A stretch of 64,000 nucleotides of DNA, from assembly GCF_965230735.1 (NCBI RefSeq), contig NZ_OZ246016.1:1922001-1986000 (forward strand), in the 5' to 3' direction. The translations under genes were made by a program, and so were the position numbers. The stretch is from Motiliproteus sp965230735 (lineage in GTDB: Bacteria > Pseudomonadota > Gammaproteobacteria > Pseudomonadales > Balneatricaceae). Of the stretch, positions 16,198-24,746 are shown in pieces. The notes under the pieces were generated by a model. It did not search any database. It saw only the letters and a program-made list of their open reading frames with translations, and was not told the origin of the DNA. Within the stretch, counting starts at the first letter, position 1; each line of letters opens with the position of its first letter.

Positions 16198-17958
16198 ATG
16201 GCACGTATGACTCCTAGCGAAGCCTTTGTCGAAACTATGGTCGCCAACGACGTTACCGTCGCCTTCGGCATCATGGGTTCGGCGTTTATGGACGCAATGG
16301 ACATCTTCACCCCGGCAGGCATCCGCCTGATTCCGGTTGTTCACGAGCAGGGCGCCGGCCACATGGCTGACGGTTACGCCCGTGTTTCCGGTCGTCACGG
16401 CGTTTGTATCGCCCAGAACGGCCCGGGTATCACCAACTTCGTGACCGCGATCGCCGCTGCCTACTGGGCCCACAGCCCGGTTGTGTGCATCACCCCGGAA
16501 ACCGGCGCCATGACCAACGGTCTGGGTGGCTTCCAGGAAGCTCAGCAGCTGCCGTTCTTCGAGACCATCACCAAGTACCAGGCCCACGTACCCCGTCCGG
16601 AGCGTATGGCTGAACTGACTGGTCGCGCCTTCGACCGTGCGATCCAGGAAAATGGTCCGACCCAGCTGAACATCCCGCGTGACTTCTTCTACGGCGACAT
16701 CGACGTTGAGATCCCGCAGCCGATCCGCATCGAGCGTGGCGCCGGCGGTGAGAACTCCCTGAACGAAGCCGCTGACCTGCTGGCCGCTGCCAAGAACCCG
16801 GTGATCCTGTCCGGTGGTGGTGTGGTCATGTCCGAAGGTGTTGAGCAGTGTAAAGCCCTGGCCGAGTACCTGGGTGCGCCGGTCTGTAACACCTACCTGC
16901 ACAACGACTCCTTCCCGGCCAGCCACGAGCTGTGGTGTGGTCCGCTGGGCTACCAGGGTTCCAAGGCGGCGATGCGCCTGATCTCCCAGGCTGACGTGGT
17001 TCTGGCCCTGGGTACCCGTCTGGGTCCGTTCGGCACCCTGCCGCAGCACGGCATGGACTACTGGCCGAAAGACGCCAAGATCATCCAGATCGACTGCAAC
17101 TCCAAGGTTCTGGGTCTGGTTAAGAAGATCTCTGTGGGTATCTGTGGCGACGCGAAAGCCGCTGCTTCCACCCTGCTGGATCGTCTGCAGACTCGCGACG
17201 TTGCCTGTCTGGCCACCAAAGCTGAGCGCGCTGAGAACATCGCCGCCGAGAAAGCGTCTTGGGAGAAAGAGCTGGACGAGTGGATCCACGAGAAGGACGA
17301 GTACTCGCTGGACATGATCGAAGAGCAAGCTGGCGAAGAGGGCAGCTACCTGCACCCGCGTCAGGTTCTGCGTGAGCTGGAAAAAGCCATGCCGGAAGAC
17401 GCCATGGTCTCCACCGACATCGGTAACATCAACTCCGTTGCCAACAGCTACCTGCGCTTCGAGAAGCCGCGCAGCTTCTTCGCGCCGATGAGCTTCGGTA
17501 ACTGTGGTTACGCCCTGCCGACCATCATCGGTGCCAAGGTTGCCGCGCCTGAGCGTCCGGCCATCTCCTACGCCGGTGACGGCGCCTGGGGCATGTCCAT
17601 GGTTGAGATCATGACCTGTGTCCGTGAGCAGATCCCGGTTACTTCCATCGTCTTCCACAACCGTCAGTGGGGTGCCGAGAAGAAGAACCAGGTCGACTTC
17701 TACAGCCGTCGCTTCGTAGCGGGTGAGCTGGAGAACCCGAGCTTCGCCGAAATCGCACGCTCCATGGGTGCGCAGGGCGTCACCATCGACAAGCTGGAAG
17801 ACATCGGTCCGGCGCTGAAGCAAGCTTGCGACGCGCAGAAGGACGGTGTGACCACCGTGATCGAGATCATGTGTACCCGTGAGCTGGGCGACCCCTTCCG
17901 CCGCGACGCCCTGTCCGTGCCGGTTCGTCACCTGGAGAAGTACAAGGACTATCAATAA
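16198..17958 (+). CDS. xsc: Sulfoacetaldehyde acetyltransferase, copy 1
   Basis: This thiamine-diphosphate enzyme converts sulfoacetaldehyde and phosphate to acetyl phosphate and sulfite, the desulfonation step of taurine and isethionate use. The 586 residues match Xsc throughout: GIMGSAFMDAMDIFTPAG at the N-terminus, catalytic glutamate in VHEQGAGHMADGYAR (Glu50), ThDP-Mg motif AGDGAWGMSMVEIM (about 459-472), and NRQWGAEKKNQVDFYSRRF, diagnostic against acetolactate synthase. Codon use is strongly biased to preferred codons, implying high expression. The protein is identical to copy 2 at 21677. Two terminators separate it from pta. Confidence 0.96.
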   Translation: MARMTPSEAFVETMVANDVTVAFGIMGSAFMDAMDIFTPAGIRLIPVVHEQGAGHMADGYARVSGRHGVCIAQNGPGITNFVTAIAAAYWAHSPVVCITPETGAMTNGLGGFQEAQQLPFFETITKYQAHVPRPERMAELTGRAFDRAIQENGPTQLNIPRDFFYGDIDVEIPQPIRIERGAGGENSLNEAADLLAAAKNPVILSGGGVVMSEGVEQCKALAEYLGAPVCNTYLHNDSFPASHELWCGPLGYQGSKAAMRLISQADVVLALGTRLGPFGTLPQHGMDYWPKDAKIIQIDCNSKVLGLVKKISVGICGDAKAAASTLLDRLQTRDVACLATKAERAENIAAEKASWEKELDEWIHEKDEYSLDMIEEQAGEEGSYLHPRQVLRELEKAMPEDAMVSTDIGNINSVANSYLRFEKPRSFFAPMSFGNCGYALPTIIGAKVAAPERPAISYAGDGAWGMSMVEIMTCVREQIPVTSIVFHNRQWGAEKKNQVDFYSRRFVAGELENPSFAEIARSMGAQGVTIDKLEDIGPALKQACDAQKDGVTTVIEIMCTRELGDPFRRDALSVPVRHLEKYKDYQ

Positions 17959-18010
17959 CAGCGGCTCAAGCTGTTAGTAACAGTCCGAGGCTGACAGTAA
18001 TCGTCCGTTG

Positions 18011-18043
18011 GCAGGCGGATCACACCGATCCGTCTGCATTTTT
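18011..18043 (+). terminator. First of two tandem terminators between xsc and pta, copy 1
   Basis: GCAGGCGGATC, loop ACACC, GATCCGTCTGC (one G-U pair), then ATTTTT. It lies 53 bases after the xsc stop. With the next hairpin it should sharply lower read-through into pta. Confidence 0.85.
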
Positions 18044-18063
18044 AACGGGATTACAGTTAACCC

Positions 18064-18093
18064 AAAAAACCGGCCGGTTCTCGGCCGGTTTTT
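18064..18093 (+). terminator. Second tandem terminator between xsc and pta, copy 1
   Basis: AAAAACCGGCCG, loop GTTCT, CGGCCGGTTTTT: a perfect stem with flanking A and T runs, so it may work in both directions. The pta promoter would have to lie in the following hundred bases. Confidence 0.88.
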
Positions 18094-18199
18094 CTCCCTC
18101 CATCGACATAACTTCCACGCCATCGGTGGTTATCTCAATGGGCAGAGACCCCATCCAAACCTCCCAACAAAAACCTCAGAATAAACGAAGGGCTGTGTG

Positions 18200-19198
18200 A
18201 TGAAGGCGCTCAACAATATCTTCAAACGGGCGGCAGATGCGCCCAAACGCGTGGTACTGGCCGAAGGCGAAGACCCGCGTATCCTCGAAGCGGCCTGCGT
18301 GGCCACCGAGCGCGGCATCGCGCAGATCACCGTGCTGGGCGACGAAGCCAAGATCCGTGCCCTGGCGGAGGAAAACAACCTCAACCTCGACGGCATTACC
18401 CTGCTCGATCCGGCCAGCTCGCCGGAGCTGGCGCGCTACGCCGACGCCTTGTACCAGAAGCGCAAAGCCAAGGGCATGACCGAGGCGCAGGCGGCCGAGC
18501 AGGTCCAGAACCCGCTGATCTACGCCCAGGTGATGGTCCAACTGGACGATGCCGACGGCTCCGTAGCCGGCGCGGTCTACACCACCGGCGACGTGGTGCG
18601 CTCGGCGATCCAGATCATCGGCATGGCGCCCAGCGCCAGCATGATCTCCAGCTTCTTCCTGATGATGCTGTGCGAACCCTTCCACGAACTGAAGGGCGGG
18701 GTAATCTTCTCCGACTGCGGCCTGGTGATCGACCCGAACACCGAACAACTGGCCCAGATCGCCATGTCGGCGGCCAACAGCGCCAAGACCCTGCTGAACG
18801 AAGATCCGCGAGTGGCGATGCTGTCGTTCTCCACCAGTGGCAGTGCCCAGCACGCGGCGGTGGATAAGGTGGTCAACGCCACCGCGCTGGTCAAACAGCA
18901 ACAGCCGGAGCTGTGCATCGACGGTGACGTACAACTCGATGCCGCCATCGTGGCCGAGATCGCCGAACGCAAAGTGGGTCAGTCCGAAACCAAGGGCAAG
19001 GCCAACGTGCTGGTATTCCCGAACCTGGAAGCGGGCAATATCGGCTACAAACTGGCGGAGCGGATCGGCAAGGCCGATGCGATCGGCCCGATCCTGCAGG
19101 GTCTGGCCAAACCGGCCAACGACCTGTCGCGCGGCTGCAGCGCCAACGACGTGGTGAACGTGATCGCGATTACGGTCGTCCAGTCACAGACGTTATAA
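18200..19198 (+). CDS. pta: Phosphate acetyltransferase, copy 1
   Basis: This enzyme converts acetyl phosphate from Xsc to acetyl-CoA, the last step of the sulfonate route. It is the short form with only the PTA_PTB catalytic domain, 332 residues from the ATG at 18200 (GAAGGG eight bases upstream; GTG at 18197 is the alternative). Typical blocks are VVLAEGEDPRILEAA, NPLIYAQVMVQLDDADGSV, PRVAMLSFSTSGSAQH and QGLAKPANDLSRGCSANDVV. The protein is identical to copy 2; only the last codons differ in DNA (TTA TAA here, CTT TAA there). It follows two terminators, so xsc and pta are likely transcribed separately or with limited read-through. Confidence 0.95.
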   Translation: MKALNNIFKRAADAPKRVVLAEGEDPRILEAACVATERGIAQITVLGDEAKIRALAEENNLNLDGITLLDPASSPELARYADALYQKRKAKGMTEAQAAEQVQNPLIYAQVMVQLDDADGSVAGAVYTTGDVVRSAIQIIGMAPSASMISSFFLMMLCEPFHELKGGVIFSDCGLVIDPNTEQLAQIAMSAANSAKTLLNEDPRVAMLSFSTSGSAQHAAVDKVVNATALVKQQQPELCIDGDVQLDAAIVAEIAERKVGQSETKGKANVLVFPNLEAGNIGYKLAERIGKADAIGPILQGLAKPANDLSRGCSANDVVNVIAITVVQSQTL

Positions 19199-19297
19199 AA
19201 AGCACAGGCGAAGACGCTATAAGGGCGCAGTCACAGACGTTATTAAGGATGTAGTCGTAGACACTTTAAGAGTGCAGTTGCAGACCGGCAGGCCGAG
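19181..19297. repeat. Degenerate tandem repeat growing out of the pta 3' end
   Basis: Five imperfect units begin at 19181, 19205, 19228, 19252 and 19275, alternating spacing of 24 and 23 bases. They share CAGTC-CAGACG-T-ATAAGG. The first unit is the end of pta copy 1. Copy 2 has no such array. Confidence 0.7.
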
Positions 19298-19887
19298 ACC
19301 CGGCTGCTGATTAGTCAGTTGGTGAATAACGAAAACGGTGGCGTACTGGCGTTGTGAGACAGATTGATTTGTTGAAAGTAAAAGAGGAAATCTGGACCTG
19401 GCTTATTGCGGTCTGGTCCCTGGGCTTTGGGGTCTGGTTTCTGATTGAGGCCGTCGGTTAACCCTCGTGTCTTATCTAGCTCGTCGCCGTAAGAGGCGCT
19501 CGCGGATAGCCGCCTGACAAAAGACCTGTTTCGTACGTCTTGATAGCCTTGGATCGCGTTCCTTATCGGCCGCTGTCCAATCAGCGCTTGTGCCTGACTA
19601 CCGCCGCGATTTCAACTTCTAGTTGCTGGCAGTATGATCAGGATACCTGTTCTTAGGTCGGTCACATCGGTACGGGTGTGTTCCTAAGTCCTGATGCCAG
19701 CCAGGATATCGGTGAGCTGTTCTCATCTCCGCTTCCCCCTTCCCGCCGACGCTGTATCGAGTCGGTGAATGCTAACAAATAGAACAGCAAAGCCGGGTCC
19801 GGGGCGGTTTTTCTTGTTCAGCTGGCAGCAACAGTTAACGCACTATACTCAGCAATAGGACTAGACGATCCGTGCAAGGAGATGACG
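19199..19887. other. Intergenic stretch between pta copy 1 and the cyclic-nucleotide-binding gene
   Basis: It holds the tandem repeat array (to about 19297), a possible 35-codon membrane ORF (19354-19461) and about 400 further bases in which I see no gene. AAGGAG at 19876-19881 is the ribosome site of the next gene. Confidence 0.55.
19354..19461 (+). CDS. Possible small single-helix membrane protein, 35 residues
   Basis: GTG-initiated frame reading MRQIDLLKVKEEIWTWLIAV then WSLGFGVWFLIEAVG. It has a charged N-terminus followed by one tryptophan-rich membrane helix, a typical small-protein layout. No good ribosome site precedes the GTG, and no family is recognised. It is reported because composition this well segregated is unusual by chance. 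Confidence 0.35.
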   Translation: MRQIDLLKVKEEIWTWLIAVWSLGFGVWFLIEAVG

Positions 19888-20391
19888 ATGAAGTCGTTAG
19901 TCGGGGTAGAGGTGTTGCAACAACTGGGCATCGATTATGTTCGGGATGCCTCGACCCTTGGTGCGTTGTCCGAACAGGCGCTCAACTATTTGTTCCGCAA
20001 CGGTGAGCTGATCTTCCTTGAAAAGGACGATGTGTTGTTCCGGCTCGGTGACGGCGCTGATTGCTTCCACGTCGTGCTGCAAGGTTCGATACGGCTGGTC
20101 AAACCGCGCCGGGACGGCCGTATCGCGCATATTCGTGACTATCCATTTGGCCACGAAATCGGATTTGTGGCGATGATAGGGCTGCATGGCAGGATCGGCA
20201 ATGCACTGGCTAACGAACCGAGCTGTCTGTTGCGGGTTTCCTATGGTTTGTTCGATGCCCTTCATGATGAACTGCCCAACGACTTTGGCATCCTGCTGCT
20301 GAATCTGTCGCGGGAGATGTCCCGTCGGTTAAGGGACGCGGATAATCGACTGGCAGACGCCGGTGTCGATGATTGGTCCGTCGCTCACTGA
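19888..20391 (+). CDS. Cyclic-nucleotide-binding domain protein without DNA-binding domain
   Basis: This is a 167-residue protein from the ATG at 19888; AAGGAG lies six bases upstream, and the ATG at 19882 abuts the site and is rejected. The core is a Crp-like beta-barrel: LIFLEKDDVLFRLGDGADCFHVVLQGSIRLVKPRRDG in outline, then YPFGHEIGFVAMIGLHGRIG, and a C-helix SREMSRRLRDADNRLAD. The usual C-terminal helix-turn-helix of Crp/Fnr regulators is missing, so it probably acts by protein contact. The class III cyclase at 47355 would be a possible source of ligand. The role between the two xsc copies is unknown. Confidence 0.78.
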   Translation: MKSLVGVEVLQQLGIDYVRDASTLGALSEQALNYLFRNGELIFLEKDDVLFRLGDGADCFHVVLQGSIRLVKPRRDGRIAHIRDYPFGHEIGFVAMIGLHGRIGNALANEPSCLLRVSYGLFDALHDELPNDFGILLLNLSREMSRRLRDADNRLADAGVDDWSVAH

Positions 20392-20430
20392 ATCGAGAGG
20401 ATTGCGGCTGTCGTTGGCAGGCTCGCCGGA

Positions 20431-20823
20431 TTACTTCAACAGCACGCTGTCTGCCGGAGCTTCCGGGTTATAGAACACGGTCACCGAGTTGCCGACGGCG
20501 AACTTAGCCAGCCAGGACTCGGCCTCCTGGCGGGATTCGGTGCTTTTGTCCGCGATGGCGAAGCGCTCACTCTGATACTCGATCCCATTGACGCGATAGC
20601 TGTAACGCAGCTTCGGCCTGAAAGTGCTGATTTCGTATTGCTGGCGAAGTCCATCGATCTCTTTGTTCTCGATCCGTTTGGATTCGTCCAGGGATACCGC
20701 AGCGATGGTGCCGGTGACCGAGGGCCAGTCTTTGGCGGCATACTTGGCCTGCATCAAGCCGAACAGTTGGTAGGCGATAAACAGGCCTGCAACGATAACA
20801 AGGGCACGGACAATCGGTTTCAT
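20431..20823 (-). CDS. DUF3592 family membrane-anchored protein
   Basis: 130 residues: an N-terminal membrane helix (VRALVIVAGLFIAYQLFGLM) and a periplasmic beta domain with WPSVTGTIAAVSLDES, RYSYRVNGIEYQSERFA and GNSVTVFYNPEAPADSVL. That is the DUF3592 pattern, including the N-P-x-x-P-x-x-S/A-x-L end. The function of the family is unknown. It is transcribed opposite the xsc genes. Confidence 0.75.
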   Translation of the reverse strand: MKPIVRALVIVAGLFIAYQLFGLMQAKYAAKDWPSVTGTIAAVSLDESKRIENKEIDGLRQQYEISTFRPKLRYSYRVNGIEYQSERFAIADKSTESRQEAESWLAKFAVGNSVTVFYNPEAPADSVLLK

Positions 20824-20929
20824 AGGGTTAAGGGTGTCGACGGTTTGAGTGTGAGCGAAGTGTACTATATCCGCTCGATCAGCGAGTTATTGCTATTGAG
20901 CGCTCCGAAAACCTTCCTCGTTAAGGCAT

Positions 20930-21325
20930 TCAGGCGCTCGGTTGAGCAACGATCAGGATGCTCAGTAGTAGCAGATAGAGCAGACCGTTGATCACAAAGC
21001 TGCCGTAGATATAAATACGTTTGATTTCGTAGCTCGCTTTCACCGCGCAGAACAGGGCGTCATCGTAAACGACCTGTTTAAAGATCCGGCTGGATTTGGT
21101 CTGCAGATCGTGCAGCGTCAGCCAGTGCATCAACGCCAGCCCCAATACAACGACGATGGCGACCAGCTTGACCGGCAGGGTAGCGTCGAGAAAGTTACGG
21201 GTTTCTTCAGACGACATCACCCAGCCAATCGAGACCATCAGCGCGGCAAAGGTTTTCCAGACACTGTTCAGATACTCGGCCTGTAGCGCTTTTAAGGCGT
21301 CCAGCGCTTCCTGTTTAAAATCCAT
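20930..21325 (-). CDS. Hypothetical inner-membrane protein
   Basis: 131 residues with an N-terminal amphipathic stretch (MDFKQEALDALKALQAEYLN) and three hydrophobic segments (about residues 24-38, 52-70 and 106-127). I do not recognise a family. It is on the same strand as the DUF3592 gene and about 105 bases upstream of it, so the two may form a small unit. The length and composition suit a real gene. Confidence 0.6.
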   Translation of the reverse strand: MDFKQEALDALKALQAEYLNSVWKTFAALMVSIGWVMSSEETRNFLDATLPVKLVAIVVVLGLALMHWLTLHDLQTKSSRIFKQVVYDDALFCAVKASYEIKRIYIYGSFVINGLLYLLLLSILIVAQPSA

Positions 21326-21676
21326 TGTGCTTGATCCGCCTCGGTTCCGGCTGCCGGAAAGGGTTTCCGTGCGGGTTAAATCAACCCGATTTCTCCTCTG
21401 TCAGCATAGTCGATGTGGTTGTTCTACAACGGCTATCTGGTCATCGAGCGAGTCGGTGATGAAGTTGGATCAGCTCGTAGCCCGAATCTGGTCCTATTGC
21501 CGATAGGTCCAGTCCCCTAGTCTGTAACCATGCATATCCGACTTAGAGATGCCATGTGCAGATGCAAGCGGTGTGCAGGCTATCAACGCTCACAAGGGCT
21601 GGTCGAGCCTCCGCGGTAAACGGGCAGATAGCGACACACTTTGGCTTTGAAACCTACAATAACAAGGACCTTGAAT
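21326..21676. other. Upstream region of xsc copy 2
   Basis: 351 bases without a gene. A CGGGTT-AAATC-AACCCG dyad lies near 21372-21388. AAGGA (21664-21668) is the ribosome site for xsc copy 2. The sequence shows no similarity by eye to the leader of copy 1, so the two copies are probably regulated differently. Confidence 0.55.
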
Positions 21677-23437
21677 ATGGCACGTATGACCCCTAGCGAA
21701 GCCTTTGTCGAAACTATGGTCGCCAACGACGTTACCGTCGCCTTCGGCATCATGGGTTCGGCGTTTATGGACGCAATGGACATCTTCACCCCGGCAGGCA
21801 TCCGCCTGATCCCGGTTGTTCACGAGCAGGGCGCCGGCCACATGGCTGACGGTTACGCCCGTGTTTCCGGTCGTCACGGCGTTTGTATCGCCCAGAACGG
21901 CCCGGGTATCACCAACTTCGTGACCGCGATCGCCGCTGCCTACTGGGCCCACAGCCCGGTTGTGTGCATCACCCCGGAAACCGGCGCCATGACCAACGGT
22001 CTGGGTGGCTTCCAGGAAGCTCAGCAGCTGCCGTTCTTCGAGACCATCACCAAGTACCAGGCCCACGTACCCCGTCCGGAGCGTATGGCTGAACTGACTG
22101 GTCGCGCCTTCGACCGTGCGATCCAGGAAAATGGTCCGACCCAGCTGAACATCCCGCGTGACTTCTTCTACGGCGACATCGACGTTGAGATCCCGCAGCC
22201 GATCCGCATCGAGCGTGGCGCCGGCGGTGAGAACTCCCTGAACGAAGCCGCTGACCTGCTGGCCGCTGCCAAGAACCCGGTGATCCTGTCCGGTGGCGGT
22301 GTGGTCATGTCCGAAGGTGTTGAGCAGTGTAAAGCCCTGGCCGAGTACCTGGGTGCGCCGGTCTGTAACACCTACCTGCACAACGACTCCTTCCCGGCCA
22401 GCCACGAGCTGTGGTGTGGTCCGCTGGGCTACCAGGGTTCCAAGGCGGCGATGCGCCTGATCTCCCAGGCTGACGTGGTTCTGGCCCTGGGTACCCGTCT
22501 GGGTCCGTTCGGCACCCTGCCGCAGCACGGCATGGACTACTGGCCGAAAGACGCCAAGATCATCCAGATCGACTGCAACTCCAAGGTTCTGGGTCTGGTT
22601 AAGAAGATCTCTGTGGGTATCTGTGGCGACGCGAAAGCCGCTGCTTCCACCCTGCTGGATCGTCTGCAGACTCGCGACGTTGCCTGTCTGGCCACCAAAG
22701 CTGAGCGCGCTGAGAACATCGCCGCCGAGAAAGCGTCTTGGGAGAAAGAGCTGGACGAGTGGATCCACGAGAAGGACGAGTACTCGCTGGACATGATCGA
22801 AGAGCAAGCTGGCGAAGAGGGCAGCTACCTGCACCCGCGTCAGGTTCTGCGTGAGCTGGAAAAAGCCATGCCGGAAGACGCCATGGTCTCCACCGACATC
22901 GGTAACATCAACTCCGTTGCCAACAGCTACCTGCGCTTCGAGAAGCCGCGCAGCTTCTTCGCGCCGATGAGCTTCGGTAACTGTGGTTACGCCCTGCCGA
23001 CCATCATCGGTGCCAAGGTTGCCGCGCCTGAGCGTCCGGCCATCTCCTACGCCGGTGACGGCGCCTGGGGCATGTCCATGGTTGAGATCATGACCTGTGT
23101 CCGTGAGCAGATCCCGGTTACTTCCATCGTCTTCCACAACCGTCAGTGGGGTGCCGAGAAGAAGAACCAGGTCGACTTCTACAGCCGTCGCTTCGTAGCG
23201 GGTGAGCTGGAGAACCCGAGCTTCGCCGAAATCGCACGCTCCATGGGTGCGCAGGGCGTCACCATCGACAAGCTGGAAGACATCGGTCCGGCGCTGAAGC
23301 AAGCTTGCGACGCGCAGAAGGACGGTGTGACCACCGTGATCGAGATCATGTGTACCCGTGAGCTGGGCGACCCCTTCCGCCGCGACGCCCTGTCCGTGCC
23401 GGTTCGTCACCTGGAGAAGTACAAGGACTATCAATAA
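21677..23437 (+). CDS. xsc: Sulfoacetaldehyde acetyltransferase, copy 2
   Basis: It encodes the same 586-residue ThDP enzyme as copy 1, with no amino acid change. The open frame extends 12 codons upstream to 21641, but the ATG at 21677 has a good AAGGA site eight bases before it and matches the start of copy 1. With its pta partner, a TauE exporter and further genes downstream, this copy forms the more complete sulfonate operon. The two copies differ only in three synonymous bases, indicating a recent duplication or active gene conversion. Confidence 0.96.
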   Translation: MARMTPSEAFVETMVANDVTVAFGIMGSAFMDAMDIFTPAGIRLIPVVHEQGAGHMADGYARVSGRHGVCIAQNGPGITNFVTAIAAAYWAHSPVVCITPETGAMTNGLGGFQEAQQLPFFETITKYQAHVPRPERMAELTGRAFDRAIQENGPTQLNIPRDFFYGDIDVEIPQPIRIERGAGGENSLNEAADLLAAAKNPVILSGGGVVMSEGVEQCKALAEYLGAPVCNTYLHNDSFPASHELWCGPLGYQGSKAAMRLISQADVVLALGTRLGPFGTLPQHGMDYWPKDAKIIQIDCNSKVLGLVKKISVGICGDAKAAASTLLDRLQTRDVACLATKAERAENIAAEKASWEKELDEWIHEKDEYSLDMIEEQAGEEGSYLHPRQVLRELEKAMPEDAMVSTDIGNINSVANSYLRFEKPRSFFAPMSFGNCGYALPTIIGAKVAAPERPAISYAGDGAWGMSMVEIMTCVREQIPVTSIVFHNRQWGAEKKNQVDFYSRRFVAGELENPSFAEIARSMGAQGVTIDKLEDIGPALKQACDAQKDGVTTVIEIMCTRELGDPFRRDALSVPVRHLEKYKDYQ

Positions 23438-23489
23438 CAGCGGCTCAAGCTGTTAGTAACAGTCCGAGGCTGACAGTAATCGTCCGTTG

Positions 23490-23522
23490 GCAGGCGGATC
23501 ACACCGATCCGTCTGCATTTTT
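23490..23522 (+). terminator. First tandem terminator between xsc and pta, copy 2
   Basis: Identical to 18011-18043: an 11-pair stem with one G-U pair and a T-run after the xsc stop. Confidence 0.85.
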
Positions 23523-23542
23523 AACGGGATTACAGTTAACCC

Positions 23543-23572
23543 AAAAAACCGGCCGGTTCTCGGCCGGTTTTT
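23543..23572 (+). terminator. Second tandem terminator between xsc and pta, copy 2
   Basis: Identical to 18064-18093: a perfect CCGGCCG-type stem flanked by A and T runs. Confidence 0.88.
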
Positions 23573-23678
23573 CTCCCTCCATCGACATAACTTCCACGCC
23601 ATCGGTGGTTATCTCAATGGGCAGAGACCCCATCCAAACCTCCCAACAAAAACCTCAGAATAAACGAAGGGCTGTGTG

Positions 23679-24677
23679 ATGAAGGCGCTCAACAATATCT
23701 TCAAACGGGCGGCAGATGCGCCCAAACGCGTGGTACTGGCCGAAGGCGAAGACCCGCGTATCCTCGAAGCGGCCTGCGTGGCCACCGAGCGCGGCATCGC
23801 GCAGATCACCGTGCTGGGCGACGAAGCCAAGATCCGTGCCCTGGCGGAGGAAAACAACCTCAACCTCGACGGCATTACCCTGCTCGATCCGGCCAGCTCG
23901 CCGGAGCTGGCGCGCTACGCCGACGCCTTGTACCAGAAGCGCAAAGCCAAGGGCATGACCGAGGCGCAGGCGGCCGAGCAGGTCCAGAACCCGCTGATCT
24001 ACGCCCAGGTGATGGTCCAACTGGACGATGCCGACGGCTCCGTAGCCGGCGCGGTCTACACCACCGGCGACGTGGTGCGCTCGGCGATCCAGATCATCGG
24101 CATGGCGCCCAGCGCCAGCATGATCTCCAGCTTCTTCCTGATGATGCTGTGCGAACCCTTCCACGAACTGAAGGGCGGGGTAATCTTCTCCGACTGCGGC
24201 CTGGTGATCGACCCGAACACCGAACAACTGGCCCAGATCGCCATGTCGGCGGCCAACAGCGCCAAGACCCTGCTGAACGAAGATCCGCGAGTGGCGATGC
24301 TGTCGTTCTCCACCAGTGGCAGTGCCCAGCACGCGGCGGTGGATAAGGTGGTCAACGCCACCGCGCTGGTCAAACAGCAACAGCCGGAGCTGTGCATCGA
24401 CGGTGACGTACAACTCGATGCCGCCATCGTGGCCGAGATCGCCGAACGCAAAGTGGGTCAGTCCGAAACCAAGGGCAAGGCCAACGTGCTGGTATTCCCG
24501 AACCTGGAAGCGGGCAATATCGGCTACAAACTGGCGGAGCGGATCGGCAAGGCCGATGCGATCGGCCCGATCCTGCAGGGTCTGGCCAAACCGGCCAACG
24601 ACCTGTCGCGCGGCTGCAGCGCCAACGACGTGGTGAACGTGATCGCGATTACGGTCGTCCAGTCACAGACGCTTTAA
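23679..24677 (+). CDS. pta: Phosphate acetyltransferase, copy 2
   Basis: The same 332-residue short-form phosphate acetyltransferase as copy 1, making acetyl-CoA from the acetyl phosphate released by Xsc. The last leucine codon is CTT instead of TTA, at the point where the repeat ends. The TauE exporter starts 69 bases downstream on the same strand with no terminator visible between, so this copy is probably co-transcribed with the exporter. Confidence 0.95.
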   Translation: MKALNNIFKRAADAPKRVVLAEGEDPRILEAACVATERGIAQITVLGDEAKIRALAEENNLNLDGITLLDPASSPELARYADALYQKRKAKGMTEAQAAEQVQNPLIYAQVMVQLDDADGSVAGAVYTTGDVVRSAIQIIGMAPSASMISSFFLMMLCEPFHELKGGVIFSDCGLVIDPNTEQLAQIAMSAANSAKTLLNEDPRVAMLSFSTSGSAQHAAVDKVVNATALVKQQQPELCIDGDVQLDAAIVAEIAERKVGQSETKGKANVLVFPNLEAGNIGYKLAERIGKADAIGPILQGLAKPANDLSRGCSANDVVNVIAITVVQSQTL

Positions 24678-24746
24678 TCAGGCTTAAACAGTCAGCCTTC
24701 AGCGCAGCAGTTACGGATTTCGAGGGCGCTTACATAGGGACAGCAG

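Larger units (their letters stand above)
16198..19192. repeat. Long direct repeat, copy 1 (xsc-pta)
   Basis: These 2,995 bases recur at 21677-24671. By eye I find three differences, all synonymous and near the 5' end: 16212/21691, 16332/21811 and 16818/22297 (T here, C there). Identity begins at the xsc ATG and stops five codon positions from the pta end, with unrelated flanks on both sides. Confidence 0.95.
21677..24671. repeat. Long direct repeat, copy 2 (xsc-pta)
   Basis: Second copy of the 2,995-base repeat, in the same orientation and at a constant offset of 5,479 bases from copy 1, so there are no insertions or deletions. Recombination between copies would delete or amplify 5,479 bases carrying one xsc-pta and the three genes in between. 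Confidence 0.95.

Noticed and set aside
15991..17955. 654-codon open frame antisense to xsc copy 1 (and its twin at 21590-23434)
   Set aside because: A mirror of the highly biased codon use of xsc; no family resemblance and no ribosome site.
16198..17958. Acetolactate synthase large subunit
   Set aside because: The NRQWGAEKKNQVDFY region, the GIMGSAFMDAMDIF start and the pta and TauE neighbours fit Xsc, not AlsS or IlvB.
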